Under the pieces are notes generated by a model. The model had not been told where the DNA came from and searched no databases. It worked only from the letters and a program-made list of their open reading frames with translations. From CAZUXY01 sp964624235 (GTDB taxonomy: Bacteria > Spirochaetota > UBA4802 > UBA5368), in NCBI GenBank assembly GCA_964624235.1, contig CAZUXY010000001.1, positions 186,001 to 250,000 on the forward strand: 64,000 nt of DNA, given 5' to 3'. Positions 27,620 to 37,140 of the stretch are shown here, one piece after another. The first letter of the stretch is position 1; every line of letters starts with the position of its first letter. A program made the translations under genes and the position numbers.

Positions 27620-28369
27620 TCATTTCTTTGTTTCACTGAGATATACTTCAAGGTCCCCATATGAAATATGCAGTTTTACCCGGTCCTCGAAGTCCACGGA
27701 AGCGACTATGGTCCCGTAATGACGACCGGCGACAATGTTGACTTCTTTTTCACCGAAGAGTGTAATTATACCTGTAAGGATCGCTGTATCTTCCTCTTCC
27801 ATGTCAGGAAGACTTCTGAGGTCGAATATAATATTATCGTTTTTAGCAAGCTTAAAAAAGACCGGGTTGAATACCGTTTTAGCTTCGGCAAGCACCTGTT
27901 TATTTTTCATGTCGGTCTTAAAAACTATGATGGTATTGCCTGTGCCCCTGCTTATTGAAATATGCTCGGTTCTTTCTGCGACCTCTTCCTCCTTATGGAT
28001 CTTACTCACCCTTAGGGCGGTCTCTATTTTCTTGCCCAGTATCGTTATGTTGTGCGGTTTTATCATGTAATCCGCCGCACCATGACGCATCGAAATAACC
28101 ACGTCTTCCCGATTGGATTTGGAGGTCAGCATGATAACCGGTATTACCTTGGTAAACTCATCCTTCTTCAGGTACTTTATCACTTCATATCCGTTCATCG
28201 ACGGCATCATGATATCAAGAAGTATAAGGTCGGGATTCCCGGTTCGCGCAAGCTCAATGCCGTCTTTCCCCGTCTGTGCGCTGATTACCTGGTGACCGAT
28301 ATTATTAAGCTGCGTCTCCAGAAGCTTCAGGGTATTTTTATCATCATCTATTGCCAGTATAAGGGCCAT
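27620..28369 (-). CDS. Response regulator with receiver and STAS-like output domain
   Basis: A 249-residue protein. The N-terminal receiver (1-125) has the acidic pocket IDDD and phospho-acceptor D52 in LLDIMMPSMNG, plus the lysine in VIMLTSK. The C-terminal half (about 135-247) alternates strands and helices like a STAS or anti-sigma-antagonist domain (NIIFDLRSLPDMEEEDTAIL), but the usual DSSG serine site is replaced by EEDTA. It would act by protein-protein contact rather than DNA binding. The AGGAAG site fixes the start. The hybrid kinase gene is convergent, with only one base between stop codons. The fold call for the output domain is moderate. Confidence 0.8.
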   Translation of the reverse strand: MALILAIDDDKNTLKLLETQLNNIGHQVISAQTGKDGIELARTGNPDLILLDIMMPSMNGYEVIKYLKKDEFTKVIPVIMLTSKSNREDVVISMRHGAADYMIKPHNITILGKKIETALRVSKIHKEEEVAERTEHISISRGTGNTIIVFKTDMKNKQVLAEAKTVFNPVFFKLAKNDNIIFDLRSLPDMEEEDTAILTGIITLFGEKEVNIVAGRHYGTIVASVDFEDRVKLHISYGDLEVYLSETKK

Positions 28370-28437
28370 GACGTCTTCCTCCCTGAACAGGGTAATTGAT
28401 TTCTACCTGTCAGTCAAGATTTTTTAATTATACAGTA

Positions 28438-29622
28438 TTAATCGATATGTATAAGCAGAGCTTTTAGATATTCAGACTCGGGGCAATACAGGTTTACGGG
28501 GTGGTCTGAGGGGTGATGGTTTTTTTTCAAAATCACGGCATTTCTTCCGGCATCTGAAAAAGCCGAGTAAATGATCTTCTGAAAAAAACCCATATCGATG
28601 TATCGTGAACAGGAACAGCTGAGTATCAGGCTGTCGGGAGGGCACCGTAGGGCCACCTGCAGGGTAAGGTCCTTGTAGCCCCGTGCGGCCCTGTCGACCA
28701 TGTCGCGCGATTTGGCCAGCGCGGGAGGGTCGATAATGACCAGATTGCTGTCTATACTGTGGTTCCTCAGATAAGAAAACACATCATCCACCACATACTT
28801 GTGCAGCCCTTTCCCTCCGCTATTGCGCTCCGCATTCTGCCTGGCCAGGTCTATTGCATCCGCCGATGCGTCCACCGAGGTTACCTCCACCGCTCCCCCC
28901 AGTAAAGCGGCTACCGTAAAACCCCCGGTATAGGAAAAAAGATTCAACACCTTCTTGCCGCCGGCCAACTCGCGTATCATTCGACGGTTCTCTCTCTGGT
29001 CCAGAAAAAAACCTGTTTTCTGTCCCTGGTAAACATCAACAGAGAATTCCATGCCTTCTTCACATATGATTATATCCCCTGGTGTAACACCGTAAATCTG
29101 ACCGGTAACGGGTCCCAGTCCTTCCAGTTTACGACCGGGATGATCGCTGCGCTCGTAAACGCTTACTGGTTTACAGATTTCAATCAGAAGTTCAAAGAGA
29201 GCTTCCTTCATTTTTTCAATGCCCCTGGTGAGCACCTGAACCACCAAATGGCCGTTATAATGGTCCGCGATTAACCCGGGCAGGTTATCCCCCTCCCCGT
29301 TTATGAGCCTGCAGGCGTTGGTATCGAGCAAATGGTGATCGCTTTGCCTCCTCCTTAATGCCGAAAGAACCAGCCCCGCAAAGAATTCCCTTGAAACCTG
29401 TATATCCCCGAAGGAAAGCATACGAACCCTGATCCGGGATGAACTGTTAAAATAACCGGTTCCCAACATGTTCCCACGGTGGTCAAGCACAGTAACGATC
29501 TCGCCGTCATCAATTCCATCATCGACCGTTCCGACAGAACCTGAAAAAACCCAGGGATGTCTGTGCAGTACGGATTTTTCCCGTTGTGGTTTAAGGAATA
29601 CCCTCTTTAAACGTGCTGACAT
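28438..29622 (-). CDS. RlmI-type 23S rRNA (cytosine-C5) methyltransferase
   Basis: A 394-residue class I SAM methyltransferase. A PUA-like N-terminal domain (HPWVFSGSVGTVDDGIDDGEIVTVLD) leads into a Rossmann catalytic domain: VDVYQGQKTGFFLDQRENR, the SAM site VLNLFSYTGGFTVAALLGGA, VTSVDAS, and the catalytic LVIIDPPALAKSR. This order is that of RlmI/RlmK proteins that modify 23S rRNA; the exact base cannot be read from sequence. No ribosome site is seen before the ATG. It lies 68 bases upstream of the receiver-STAS gene on the same strand. Confidence 0.9.
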   Translation of the reverse strand: MSARLKRVFLKPQREKSVLHRHPWVFSGSVGTVDDGIDDGEIVTVLDHRGNMLGTGYFNSSSRIRVRMLSFGDIQVSREFFAGLVLSALRRRQSDHHLLDTNACRLINGEGDNLPGLIADHYNGHLVVQVLTRGIEKMKEALFELLIEICKPVSVYERSDHPGRKLEGLGPVTGQIYGVTPGDIIICEEGMEFSVDVYQGQKTGFFLDQRENRRMIRELAGGKKVLNLFSYTGGFTVAALLGGAVEVTSVDASADAIDLARQNAERNSGGKGLHKYVVDDVFSYLRNHSIDSNLVIIDPPALAKSRDMVDRAARGYKDLTLQVALRCPPDSLILSCSCSRYIDMGFFQKIIYSAFSDAGRNAVILKKNHHPSDHPVNLYCPESEYLKALLIHID

Positions 29623-30153
29623 TTTAGTTCACGACCCGGCTGTTTATTCCGTAAATGGAATCTATCAAGTGATGTGTACAATTCTGTATATTATAATGTT
29701 TTTACCGGCTGCACTAGTGTCAATCATAATCCTTCGGCATGTTTCTAATTGGCGAGGACAACACGCATCATGGTGAATATGTAAAATCTGAAACCTCAGT
29801 CATCTGCGGCATCGAAAGAAAATCCGCCCGGGGAGAGATTCCATTAAAAGCACCAAAGCATTGGAAAACATCACCCGATGGAATGTTCAGCCCGGCCTTT
29901 CCGTGAATTTTTAGTGATCATCGGAGCAAAATGTAATGTACAAACGAAATCATTCCCCTGTATAAGGAATCGAAGTGAACGCCCCGCTGAATTCGACCCA
30001 AAGGTCTTTTCAGTCAAGGTCGCTCATGGTTTCCGGTAACTTTTTCAGGATGAATCCGGGATTCCAAATGTACAGGTACGGGAACTACCAGTTATGCTGT
30101 TCGTAAAAACCATTCGACATCATGTCAGTATGCCCTTGCACTGAACAGTTATC
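29623..30153. other. 531-bp stretch without a supported gene
   Basis: Both strands are broken by stops or lack start signals. The 5' ends of the reverse RlmI-like gene and perhaps the forward small gene at 30154 lie here. I see no repeat, hairpin with a T-run or RNA gene. Confidence 0.45.
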
Positions 30154-30525
30154 ATGAAAAAAAGCAACGGATATCCAAACCGCCTGAAGCACTCTCCAGC
30201 GACCCGGCAACCGGTATCTGGAAGTGAACGCCGTCGGCACGTTCTTATCATGCTCCTTTTGTTCATACTTTTTTCCCTTGGTACGTACTGGTGCTATCGC
30301 TGCAAGGGTGCCGGGGAACGCACATCCGTTACAGGAGAGGCACCCCGTGATCCTTTTCACAACGGGTCCGTTGAGGAGGACCCCGTTAAAGCGCGGTCCG
30401 GAAGCAGAACCCGGAATAAAAAGGGAGGTATTCGCAACACCCCCACGAAAGGAGATTCGGGAACCATCAAGGGTCCCGTAGAGTACGGAACAAAAATTGA
30501 AATGATTACAAAACCTGATAAATAA
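30154..30525 (+). CDS. Small single-helix membrane protein (doubtful gene)
   Basis: A possible 123-residue protein. It has a basic N-terminus, one hydrophobic helix (HVLIMLLLFILFSLGTYW, about residues 29-46), then a hydrophilic, low-complexity tail rich in K, G, T and P. The codon pattern and helix look plausible, and it is 60 bases upstream of the hydrolase gene on the same strand. There is no ribosome site before the ATG, and a reverse frame is also open across the region. I give it as possible only. Confidence 0.35.
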   Translation: MKKSNGYPNRLKHSPATRQPVSGSERRRHVLIMLLLFILFSLGTYWCYRCKGAGERTSVTGEAPRDPFHNGSVEEDPVKARSGSRTRNKKGGIRNTPTKGDSGTIKGPVEYGTKIEMITKPDK

Positions 30526-30585
30526 CATCTGTTAAACACGTGCGGAAATGCAGACCACTGTGTGATTGATATTGAGGAGGTTGCC

Positions 30586-31491
30586 ATGAAGAATAAAAAA
30601 AGAACGGCAGGTATTATAATAATATTGATTGCGGTAATTTTCATAATCCTTTTCAGCGGTGCGTGGTATTTCTCATCGGTGATTCTCTACCCGGGACCTT
30701 TCATCTGCACAAAAGAGCATTTTGTTTTTTGCGGAAACCCCTCGGAGCAAAAGCTGGCTTTTGAGGAAATTGAGTTTTCCACTGTGGACGGGGTTGCCAT
30801 CAGGGGATGGTATATCCCGGCAGTAAACTCGAACAGTGCGGTTATTCTTTCCCATGGGAGAGGGGCAAACCGGAACGAAGGAATGCGCTTTGCAAGGCCC
30901 TTAAGGGATGCGGGGTTTAATGTGATAACCTTTGATTACCGTAACTGCGGCAAGAGCGACCGGTCTTTTAACTCAATGGGATATCACGAAAAAAAAGACC
31001 TTTACGCCTGTGTCGATTATCTGGTCAAATGCAAAGGGATTAAAAGCGTCGGAATTCTTGGTTTTTCCCTCGGGGCCGCCACCGGTATCATTGCGATGGC
31101 GGAAGACAGCAGGATCAAAGCGGGTGTTTTCGAAGCGGGTTTCGCAAATCTCAGCGATGTAATTGCGGAGGAGGGGAAACGTACCTATGGACTTCCGCGT
31201 TATCCGCTGATCCCCCTGGTCATGCGGATATTCGAAATCCGTGCCGGTGCCGATACGGACCGGATGAACGCTGAAGAGGTAATAGCTTCGATCTCACCAC
31301 GGCCGGTATATATTATACACGGCGACGCAGACAGGGGAGTGGACTATTCGCATGGTACCCGTCTTTTCCGCAGAGCTAAAGAACCGAAGCAGATGTGGAC
31401 GGTCAAAGGCGGTCCTCACGTCGAATGCTGGCAGATGGACAGGAACAGAGCGGAGTCCTCGATAAAGAGCTTTTTTAAAAAAAATCTGTAA
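30586..31491 (+). CDS. Membrane-anchored alpha/beta hydrolase
   Basis: A 301-residue serine hydrolase of the BEM46/S33 type. An N-terminal helix (about 8-30) anchors it, so the catalytic domain faces the periplasm. The nucleophile elbow is GFSLGAATG, the acid is in HGDADRGVDY, and the histidine in GGPHVECW; an oxyanion HGRGANRNEGMR stretch is present. The substrate is unknown, and esters or lipids are likely. The start at 30586 follows a strong GAGGAGG; the in-frame ATG at 30562 is upstream of that site and unlikely. Confidence 0.85.
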   Translation: MKNKKRTAGIIIILIAVIFIILFSGAWYFSSVILYPGPFICTKEHFVFCGNPSEQKLAFEEIEFSTVDGVAIRGWYIPAVNSNSAVILSHGRGANRNEGMRFARPLRDAGFNVITFDYRNCGKSDRSFNSMGYHEKKDLYACVDYLVKCKGIKSVGILGFSLGAATGIIAMAEDSRIKAGVFEAGFANLSDVIAEEGKRTYGLPRYPLIPLVMRIFEIRAGADTDRMNAEEVIASISPRPVYIIHGDADRGVDYSHGTRLFRRAKEPKQMWTVKGGPHVECWQMDRNRAESSIKSFFKKNL

Positions 31492-31591
31492 GGTGTAAGG
31501 ATATTACCGGCCTCACTCAATGGTCACGACGGATCTAAAGGTAATAAGGGACTGTGCGGTCTCAATCAATGTCAGTAAACTTTAAAAACTC

Positions 31592-32896
31592 ATGGAAGAA
31601 AAGGTTTATTCCGTATCCGAAATATCAAGGCTGATCAAGCACACCCTTGAAAACAATCCCCTAATGAACGGATTGTGGATTAAAGGTGAAATTTCCAACC
31701 TTACCTATCACTCTTCGGGGCACATTTACTTTACCCTGAAAGACGAGAACGCGGTTATATCATCGGTTTTTTTCCGCTATGCCAGCCGTAATCTGGATTT
31801 CAAACTGGAAGAAGGTATGAGCATCCTCGCTCTCGGGTCGCTCAGCGTTTTTGAAAAACGGGGAAGCTATCAGTTCATAGTTACCATGGTACGGAAGGAG
31901 GGTATCGGAGAGCTGCTGCAGCGCATTGAAAAGCTGAAAAAAAAGCTCCTCGATGAGGGAATATTCAACACTGCGCATAAAAAAAAGTTACCATTTCTGC
32001 CGAAACGCCTGGGCGTGGTTACCTCTCCCACCGGAGCGGCCTTCAGGGATATAGTTAAGGTCGCCCTGCGGAGACACCCAAACCTCGAAATCGTGCTTTC
32101 ACCGGCGAAAGTACAGGGCGGCGACGCAGCTCTTTCAATTGTACGGGGAATTGAAGAGCTGAACCGTGCAGAGTGGGAGATCGATGTTATCATCTGCGGG
32201 AGGGGCGGCGGTTCTTTTGAAGACCTTATGCCTTTCAGTGAGGAGAGCGTGGTGAGAGCTATATATAATTCACGGATCCCCGTTATTTCAGCGGTCGGCC
32301 ATCAGATCGATCACCCTCTTTCCGACGACGCCGCGGATTACGCCGCGCCTACCCCCTCCGCAGCCGCCGAGATCGCCGTCCCTGTGATTAAGGACCTTAT
32401 GGACGAGATAGATTATCTTTACATGAGATCATTGAATTCCATACTATCGCGCTTTAAGGATCTGCGCACAAAGGTAGACGGGATCATGTCGCTGCGCATA
32501 TTCCGGAACCCTCGTGAGATCATGAACATTAAGGAACTGTTTCTTGCCGATATGGAATCCCGGATCATTTCGGGACTCAAGGACCTGGTCTCGTCGTACA
32601 GAAACCGTCTCCTCATGGTTCCTGATATCAGAAAGTTAATCAAAAGCATACTTGTAGATAAAAACGGAAGGTTCAACCTGGCGGTCACCACTCTGGAAAA
32701 AATTTCCCCCCTGGGGGTGCTTAAACGAGGGTATGCCATAGTGACCGATATGCAGGGCCGGGTGATAAAAAGCATCAGGGGCGTTAACCCCGGGGCAGGA
32801 ATTGATCTTGCATTTCAGGACGGGTCAATGAATTGTACGGTAAACACTATTCATGCAGAGGTACGTTTTGGAAAAGAAAGCGTCATCGAAAAATAA
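31592..32896 (+). CDS. xseA: Exodeoxyribonuclease VII large subunit
   Basis: A 434-residue subunit of the enzyme that degrades single-stranded DNA ends. The N-terminal OB-fold begins YSVSEISRLIKHTLE and includes WIKGEISNLTYHSSGHIYFTLKD. The catalytic core shows GVVTSPTGAAFRDI, IICGRGGGSFEDLMPF and VSAVGHQIDHPLSDDAADYAAPTPSAAAE. A helical tail and ending LKRGYAIV complete the family plan. The ribosome site is weak. It overlaps xseB downstream, the usual operon. Confidence 0.96.
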   Translation: MEEKVYSVSEISRLIKHTLENNPLMNGLWIKGEISNLTYHSSGHIYFTLKDENAVISSVFFRYASRNLDFKLEEGMSILALGSLSVFEKRGSYQFIVTMVRKEGIGELLQRIEKLKKKLLDEGIFNTAHKKKLPFLPKRLGVVTSPTGAAFRDIVKVALRRHPNLEIVLSPAKVQGGDAALSIVRGIEELNRAEWEIDVIICGRGGGSFEDLMPFSEESVVRAIYNSRIPVISAVGHQIDHPLSDDAADYAAPTPSAAAEIAVPVIKDLMDEIDYLYMRSLNSILSRFKDLRTKVDGIMSLRIFRNPREIMNIKELFLADMESRIISGLKDLVSSYRNRLLMVPDIRKLIKSILVDKNGRFNLAVTTLEKISPLGVLKRGYAIVTDMQGRVIKSIRGVNPGAGIDLAFQDGSMNCTVNTIHAEVRFGKESVIEK

Positions 32897-33164
32897 GCTC
32901 AGTTTCGAAAAAGCCCTCGAGGAACTCGAAAAAATAGCGAGGAAACTGGAGGAAGGGAGTCTTGGTCTGGATGAATCCATCGCTGGATTTGAAAAGGGCA
33001 TTCAGCTTGCTAAATTCTGTCATGAAAAGCTGAAAGAAGCCGAACGTAAAATCGAGATTTTACAGAAGGGTGAATCCGGTACAGTGGAAAAAAAAAGCGT
33101 AAAAATTAAATCCGAGACAGGGGAAATCGAAGAAAATGAAGATATGCAGGGATCACTACTTTGA
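32868..33164 (+). CDS. xseB: Exodeoxyribonuclease VII small subunit
   Basis: A short helical subunit. The core LSFEKALEELEKIARKLEEGSLGLDESIAGFEKGIQLAKFCHEKLKEAERKIEIL is the whole family domain and pairs with XseA. A TTG start at 32868 is preferred, because AGAGG lies six bases upstream; an ATG at 32853 in the same frame has no ribosome site. Either way it overlaps the end of xseA, so translation is coupled. A charged C-terminal tail extends beyond the core. Confidence 0.9.
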   Translation: MEKKASSKNKLSFEKALEELEKIARKLEEGSLGLDESIAGFEKGIQLAKFCHEKLKEAERKIEILQKGESGTVEKKSVKIKSETGEIEENEDMQGSLL

Positions 33165-33195
33165 CAAAGCGGAATTATACCGTACGAGAGATGCC

Positions 33196-33612
33196 ATGAA
33201 ACATGCCGGAACCACGGAATTCGTAAAAAAAACCGAACGCATACTGGTATTACTGCTCATCGCTGTTTCCCTGTGCGGATGCAAGCCGTCCAAATCGGTC
33301 GATTTTTGCGAAGGAACCTCCACCAAGGGAGACGGCGTAAAATGCGGAAGCGTATTCACGACAGGAGAGCTTACAGCCGTAATAAAGGCTGAAAAAAACT
33401 TCGGTGTGGAATCCCTGGATCTAAAGGTTTACGATATAGGGAAAAAAAGCACGGAACCGGTGGACTCCCGGCCTATTAAAGTGAAACAGGAAGACCGAAA
33501 GGCCGTGGTAAATCTTTCTTTCTATAATGAAGGCAAGTATCGTGTCAGGGTGCTGAACGGTGATGGCAGGGCCGTGGCCGACGGAGATGTGGAGATTGTC
33601 GACACTTACTGA
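33196..33612 (+). CDS. Lipoprotein of unknown function
   Basis: A 138-residue protein with a lipoprotein signal: a basic start, a hydrophobic run (ILVLLLIAVS) and the lipobox LCGC, giving Cys near residue 29 as the lipidated residue. The mature part is small, beta-rich and lysine/aspartate-rich (VESLDLKVYDIGKKS, YRVRVLNGDGRAVADGDVEI), like an immunoglobulin-type domain. The start at 33196 follows a GAGAG site. It follows xseB closely and ends seven bases inside the convergent lspA, whose product would process its signal. Confidence 0.7.
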   Translation: MKHAGTTEFVKKTERILVLLLIAVSLCGCKPSKSVDFCEGTSTKGDGVKCGSVFTTGELTAVIKAEKNFGVESLDLKVYDIGKKSTEPVDSRPIKVKQEDRKAVVNLSFYNEGKYRVRVLNGDGRAVADGDVEIVDTY

Positions 33613-34115
33613 CCACCCGTTTCCGACTTTTTCCTCTTTTTTTCTTCGCCGATATAAAACAGCAACAGCATAACGGCGCCGGCGACTATCGCGGCATCTG
33701 CGACATTGAACGCAGGCCAGCGGAAGATTTCATCGATACCGATATAAAGAAAATCCACCACGCCTGGTTTGTTGAACAGCCGATCCAATATGTTTCCTAT
33801 TGCTCCCGACATGATGAGCGCCATGGAAACGCAGAAGAGCATGGTTTTGTTTTTTTCCATTACATAATAGATCACCATCAGCGTCAGTACGGCGATAGAT
33901 ACTATGAGAAAAAAGGTCTGATACCCCTGCATTATGCCGAAAAGCCCACCCCGGTTATACAGCAGGGTAATCTGCACGAAACTGCCTATCACGTTTATAC
34001 GCTCGTGCAGGTCCACGTAGGCCACTACCAATTGTTTCGTAATGATATCTCCCGCCAGGGACAGCAGGAAGAGCGAACCCGCCGTAATGTGCTGTTTCAT
34101 CTTTTTAGTATCCAT
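33606..34115 (-). CDS. lspA: Lipoprotein signal peptidase (signal peptidase II)
   Basis: A 169-residue inner-membrane aspartyl protease that cleaves lipoprotein signals after lipid addition. Four hydrophobic helices are visible. The two catalytic aspartates lie in GAIGNILDRLF and FNVADAAIV, and the conserved YNRGGLFGI segment is present. The start at 34115 follows AGGGG; a longer frame from 34247 overlaps ileS and is unlikely. It begins one base after the ileS stop, a common ileS-lspA pairing. It ends inside the convergent lipoprotein gene. Confidence 0.95.
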   Translation of the reverse strand: MDTKKMKQHITAGSLFLLSLAGDIITKQLVVAYVDLHERINVIGSFVQITLLYNRGGLFGIMQGYQTFFLIVSIAVLTLMVIYYVMEKNKTMLFCVSMALIMSGAIGNILDRLFNKPGVVDFLYIGIDEIFRWPAFNVADAAIVAGAVMLLLFYIGEEKKRKKSETGGQ

Positions 34116-34116
34116 A

Positions 34117-36891
34117 TCAACCCCTGGAAGCCGGCCTGGTGATGATCCCTGTGCACCGGTCACACAGATCGGGATGTTCCGGATCGGAACCCAGACGGTC
34201 ATAATAATTCCAGCAACGGACGCATTTCTTCCCGGTGGCTTTTTCAACCCTGATGCCTGCGGAAGGGTAATCTTCCATACCGTCTGTTACCGCATCGGTG
34301 AACATAAGACCGGAAACCTGAAATATGCGTTTGGCATCATCCTCCATTTCTCTCAGCAACCACCTGGCCTTTTCGCTTTTTATATACAGTTGTACATGGG
34401 CTTCAAGGGAGTTGCCGATCAGTTTTTCTTTCCGTTTTATCTCCAGCGCTTTTAAAATGTCTTCGTTTATCTCAATGAGTGTTTCCATACGCTTATTGAT
34501 GTTTTCGTTGTTGTACTGCTCATCAGGACGGCAGTAGGTCTGCGCATGGACCGTGCCCGTTTCTCCGGAAAAACGCCAGATTTCCTCTGCGGTAAAAGGA
34601 AGCACCGGTGCGATGAGGCGCACCAGGGTATCGAATATCACTTTCAGTGCGGTCTGGTTCGACCTTCTAGTGTTTGAAGCGCGCTCCTCGATATAGAGTA
34701 TATCTTTGGAAACATGAAAATAAAGCGACGACAGGTCCACGGCGCAAAAATTCAGTATTTTCCGGTAAACAAGATGAAACTCGAACTTTTCGTAATGTTC
34801 AATCACCTGTCCTGCCAGTATATAGAGACGGTACAGCATCCACTTGTCGATGTCGTTCATTTTCTCATAAGGGACACGGTCGCTATCGCTGAAATCAGAA
34901 AGATTTCCCAGAATAAACTTGAAAGTGTTGCGAATCTTCCGGTATGAATCGGCGATCTGGTTCATCATATCGAAACCGATCCTCACATCGTTTCGGTAGT
35001 CTTCCGATGACACCCAGAGACGCACTATGTCGGCGCCGTACTTTTTGATCAGATCGTCGGGAGGGATCACATTACCCTCCGACTTGCTCATGGCTTTTCC
35101 CTGCTCGTCAAGAACGAACCCGTGGGTCAATACGGTGTTGTAGGGAGCCCGGTTGCGCAGGGCGATGGCGGGCCACAGGGACGACTGGAACCACCCCCGA
35201 TGCTGGTCGCTTCCTTCCAGGTATATATCCGAAGGCCAGCTCAATTCTTTCCACCTGTCGAGTACGGCAAAATGGGATACACCCGAATCGAACCAGACGT
35301 CCAGAATATCATATTCCTTCTCAAATACGCTGCTGCCGCAGCTGCACATGGTCCCTTCGGGGACCAGCCGGCTGATATCGTCGGTATACCATACGTCTAT
35401 GCTTTTAGAAAGGGATAGTTTTGCGAAATAAAAGATGCTCTCGGCGCTCATCAGGTTTTTTTTGCAGTCCGCACACCTGAACGAAGGGATAGGGACACCC
35501 CATGATCTCTGCCGTGACAGGCACCAGTCGGGCCGGGTTTCGATCATACCACGGAACCTCGTTTCACCCCATGCCGGTATCCAGCGGGTATCATCGGTGG
35601 CCTTCAGCGCGGCCTTGCGCAGATCACGATGATCCACCACAAAGAACCATTGTTCGGCGGCACGGAAGATGAGAGGCTGTTTACAGCGCCAGCAGTGCGG
35701 ATACGAGTGGTCTATCATGCTGGTATGTATCAACGACCCGTTTTTTTCGAGCAAATCGACGACCTTCGGATTTGCATCGAATACCTGTATCCCCTTCATT
35801 TCGGGGAACTCGTCGGTGAATCTCCCTTCGTCATCCACCGGACAATACACTTCGAGTCCGTTTTCCAATCCTATGATGTAATCTTCCATCCCGTGTCCCG
35901 GCGCGATATGCACTATTCCTGTTCCCTGGTCCAGAGTAACAAAATCCCCGAAAAGAATCTTCGATTCACGGTGTATAAAAGGGTGCATCACTTTCAGCTT
36001 TTCTATCTGTGCCCTGGTAACACTCACCGAGTCTTTCCTGTTACGGCCCGTTTCTGCGGCCATTGCATCGACCAGACCATCCGCCATTATGTAATAACCG
36101 TCATCGAAATGATACGCGGAGTAGGGATAGTTCGGATGGAAACAGACCGCGAGATTCGCGGGCAGCGTCCATGGTGTGGTAGTCCATATAATAACATACA
36201 GATTATCCATATCGACACCGGGTATGGCCGCAGATTTCGGATCAACCTTGAATTTCACATAAATGGACGGGGAACTGTGATCGTGATACTCCACCTCCGC
36301 TTCCGCAAGGGCCGTTACGCAGGTTGGGCACCAGTAAATTGGCTTTTTCCCCCTTGCAATAAAACCTTCTTTAAACAGCTTCCCAAATGTTTCCAGTATT
36401 GAAGCTTCATATTCCGGCGACATGGTAAGGTAAGGTTCTCTATAATCACCAAAAACGCCGAGCCGTTTAAACTCACTCATCTGGATTTTAACGTATTTAT
36501 CAGCGTACGCACGGCATTTCTTCCTAATTTCGGTTTTGGGTGTTTTCTTCCCCGCACTGTCCCCTATCTGTCGGGTAACCTGCAGTTCAATGGGCAGTCC
36601 GTGACAATCCCAGCCCGGTACATAGGGCGACTTGAATCCCATCATGGTTTTGTGTTTTATTATAATATCCTTAAGAATCTTGTTCAGCGCGTGACCAAGA
36701 TGGATATTTCCGTTGGCATAGGGTGGACCGTCATGGAGTATGTATAAAGGAGCGTCTTTTCTTGACTCGATTATGCTTTCATAGATGTTTTCGTTTTCCC
36801 AGTGTTTGAGCATTTCCGGTTCCCGCTGCGGCAGGTTTGCCTTCATGGGAAAATCGGTTTCAGGAAGATTGACGGTTTTAGAATAATCCAT
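34117..36891 (-). CDS. ileS: Isoleucyl-tRNA synthetase
   Basis: A 924-residue class I synthetase. It shows the HIGH motif as NIHLGHALNK, the KMSKS motif as AMSKSEGNV, the editing domain (EIWTTTPWTLPANLAV-type and HGMEDYIIG), and the C-terminal zinc finger CVRCWNYY/CDRC. This C-terminal finger is the bacterial form. The start at 36891 follows AAGG; the frame is open 24 codons further upstream, without a site. No T-box leader is seen. It is followed directly by lspA. Confidence 0.97.
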   Translation of the reverse strand: MDYSKTVNLPETDFPMKANLPQREPEMLKHWENENIYESIIESRKDAPLYILHDGPPYANGNIHLGHALNKILKDIIIKHKTMMGFKSPYVPGWDCHGLPIELQVTRQIGDSAGKKTPKTEIRKKCRAYADKYVKIQMSEFKRLGVFGDYREPYLTMSPEYEASILETFGKLFKEGFIARGKKPIYWCPTCVTALAEAEVEYHDHSSPSIYVKFKVDPKSAAIPGVDMDNLYVIIWTTTPWTLPANLAVCFHPNYPYSAYHFDDGYYIMADGLVDAMAAETGRNRKDSVSVTRAQIEKLKVMHPFIHRESKILFGDFVTLDQGTGIVHIAPGHGMEDYIIGLENGLEVYCPVDDEGRFTDEFPEMKGIQVFDANPKVVDLLEKNGSLIHTSMIDHSYPHCWRCKQPLIFRAAEQWFFVVDHRDLRKAALKATDDTRWIPAWGETRFRGMIETRPDWCLSRQRSWGVPIPSFRCADCKKNLMSAESIFYFAKLSLSKSIDVWYTDDISRLVPEGTMCSCGSSVFEKEYDILDVWFDSGVSHFAVLDRWKELSWPSDIYLEGSDQHRGWFQSSLWPAIALRNRAPYNTVLTHGFVLDEQGKAMSKSEGNVIPPDDLIKKYGADIVRLWVSSEDYRNDVRIGFDMMNQIADSYRKIRNTFKFILGNLSDFSDSDRVPYEKMNDIDKWMLYRLYILAGQVIEHYEKFEFHLVYRKILNFCAVDLSSLYFHVSKDILYIEERASNTRRSNQTALKVIFDTLVRLIAPVLPFTAEEIWRFSGETGTVHAQTYCRPDEQYNNENINKRMETLIEINEDILKALEIKRKEKLIGNSLEAHVQLYIKSEKARWLLREMEDDAKRIFQVSGLMFTDAVTDGMEDYPSAGIRVEKATGKKCVRCWNYYDRLGSDPEHPDLCDRCTGIITRPASRG

Positions 36892-37081
36892 GGGTATATA
36901 CCTTAAATACTTTGGAATGAGATATGGTTCAGGCGGTGTATTGAATAGAGTATCTACGAACAAACACTTTCAGGTTACTGAACATTTATCCCGATATAGC
37001 ACAAAATAAGAGTTTAGACACATATTTAGAAGGGGCTTTTGTCAATATTTTTTTCTCTCCGGATACCGCCATACCGGGTTT

Positions 37082-37110
37082 GAAAAAAAAGAGACGGCCA
37101 GAGCCGCCTC
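37082..37110 (-). terminator. Intrinsic terminator of trxA
   Basis: Read on the reverse strand, GAGGCGGC, a four-base loop and GCCGTCTC (37110-37091) form an eight-pair stem with one G-U pair, followed by T8 (37090-37083). On the forward strand the same pair becomes an A-C mismatch, so the element is built for the reverse direction. It starts 31 bases after the thioredoxin stop. Confidence 0.92.
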
Positions 37111-37140
37111 ATTATGCACACAGGGTATAGGGGGAAGGAT

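Noticed and set aside
30085..30528. Reverse reading frame of 147 codons opposite the small membrane-protein frame
   Set aside because: No ribosome site, unlike any protein in composition, and the forward frame is more plausible, though also doubtful.
35629..36402. Long forward frame (257 codons) inside ileS
   Set aside because: It is antisense to the ileS coding region and explained by codon bias on the other strand.
36892..37081. Possible T-box leader before ileS
   Set aside because: No T-box consensus, specifier stem or terminator-antiterminator pair is visible.
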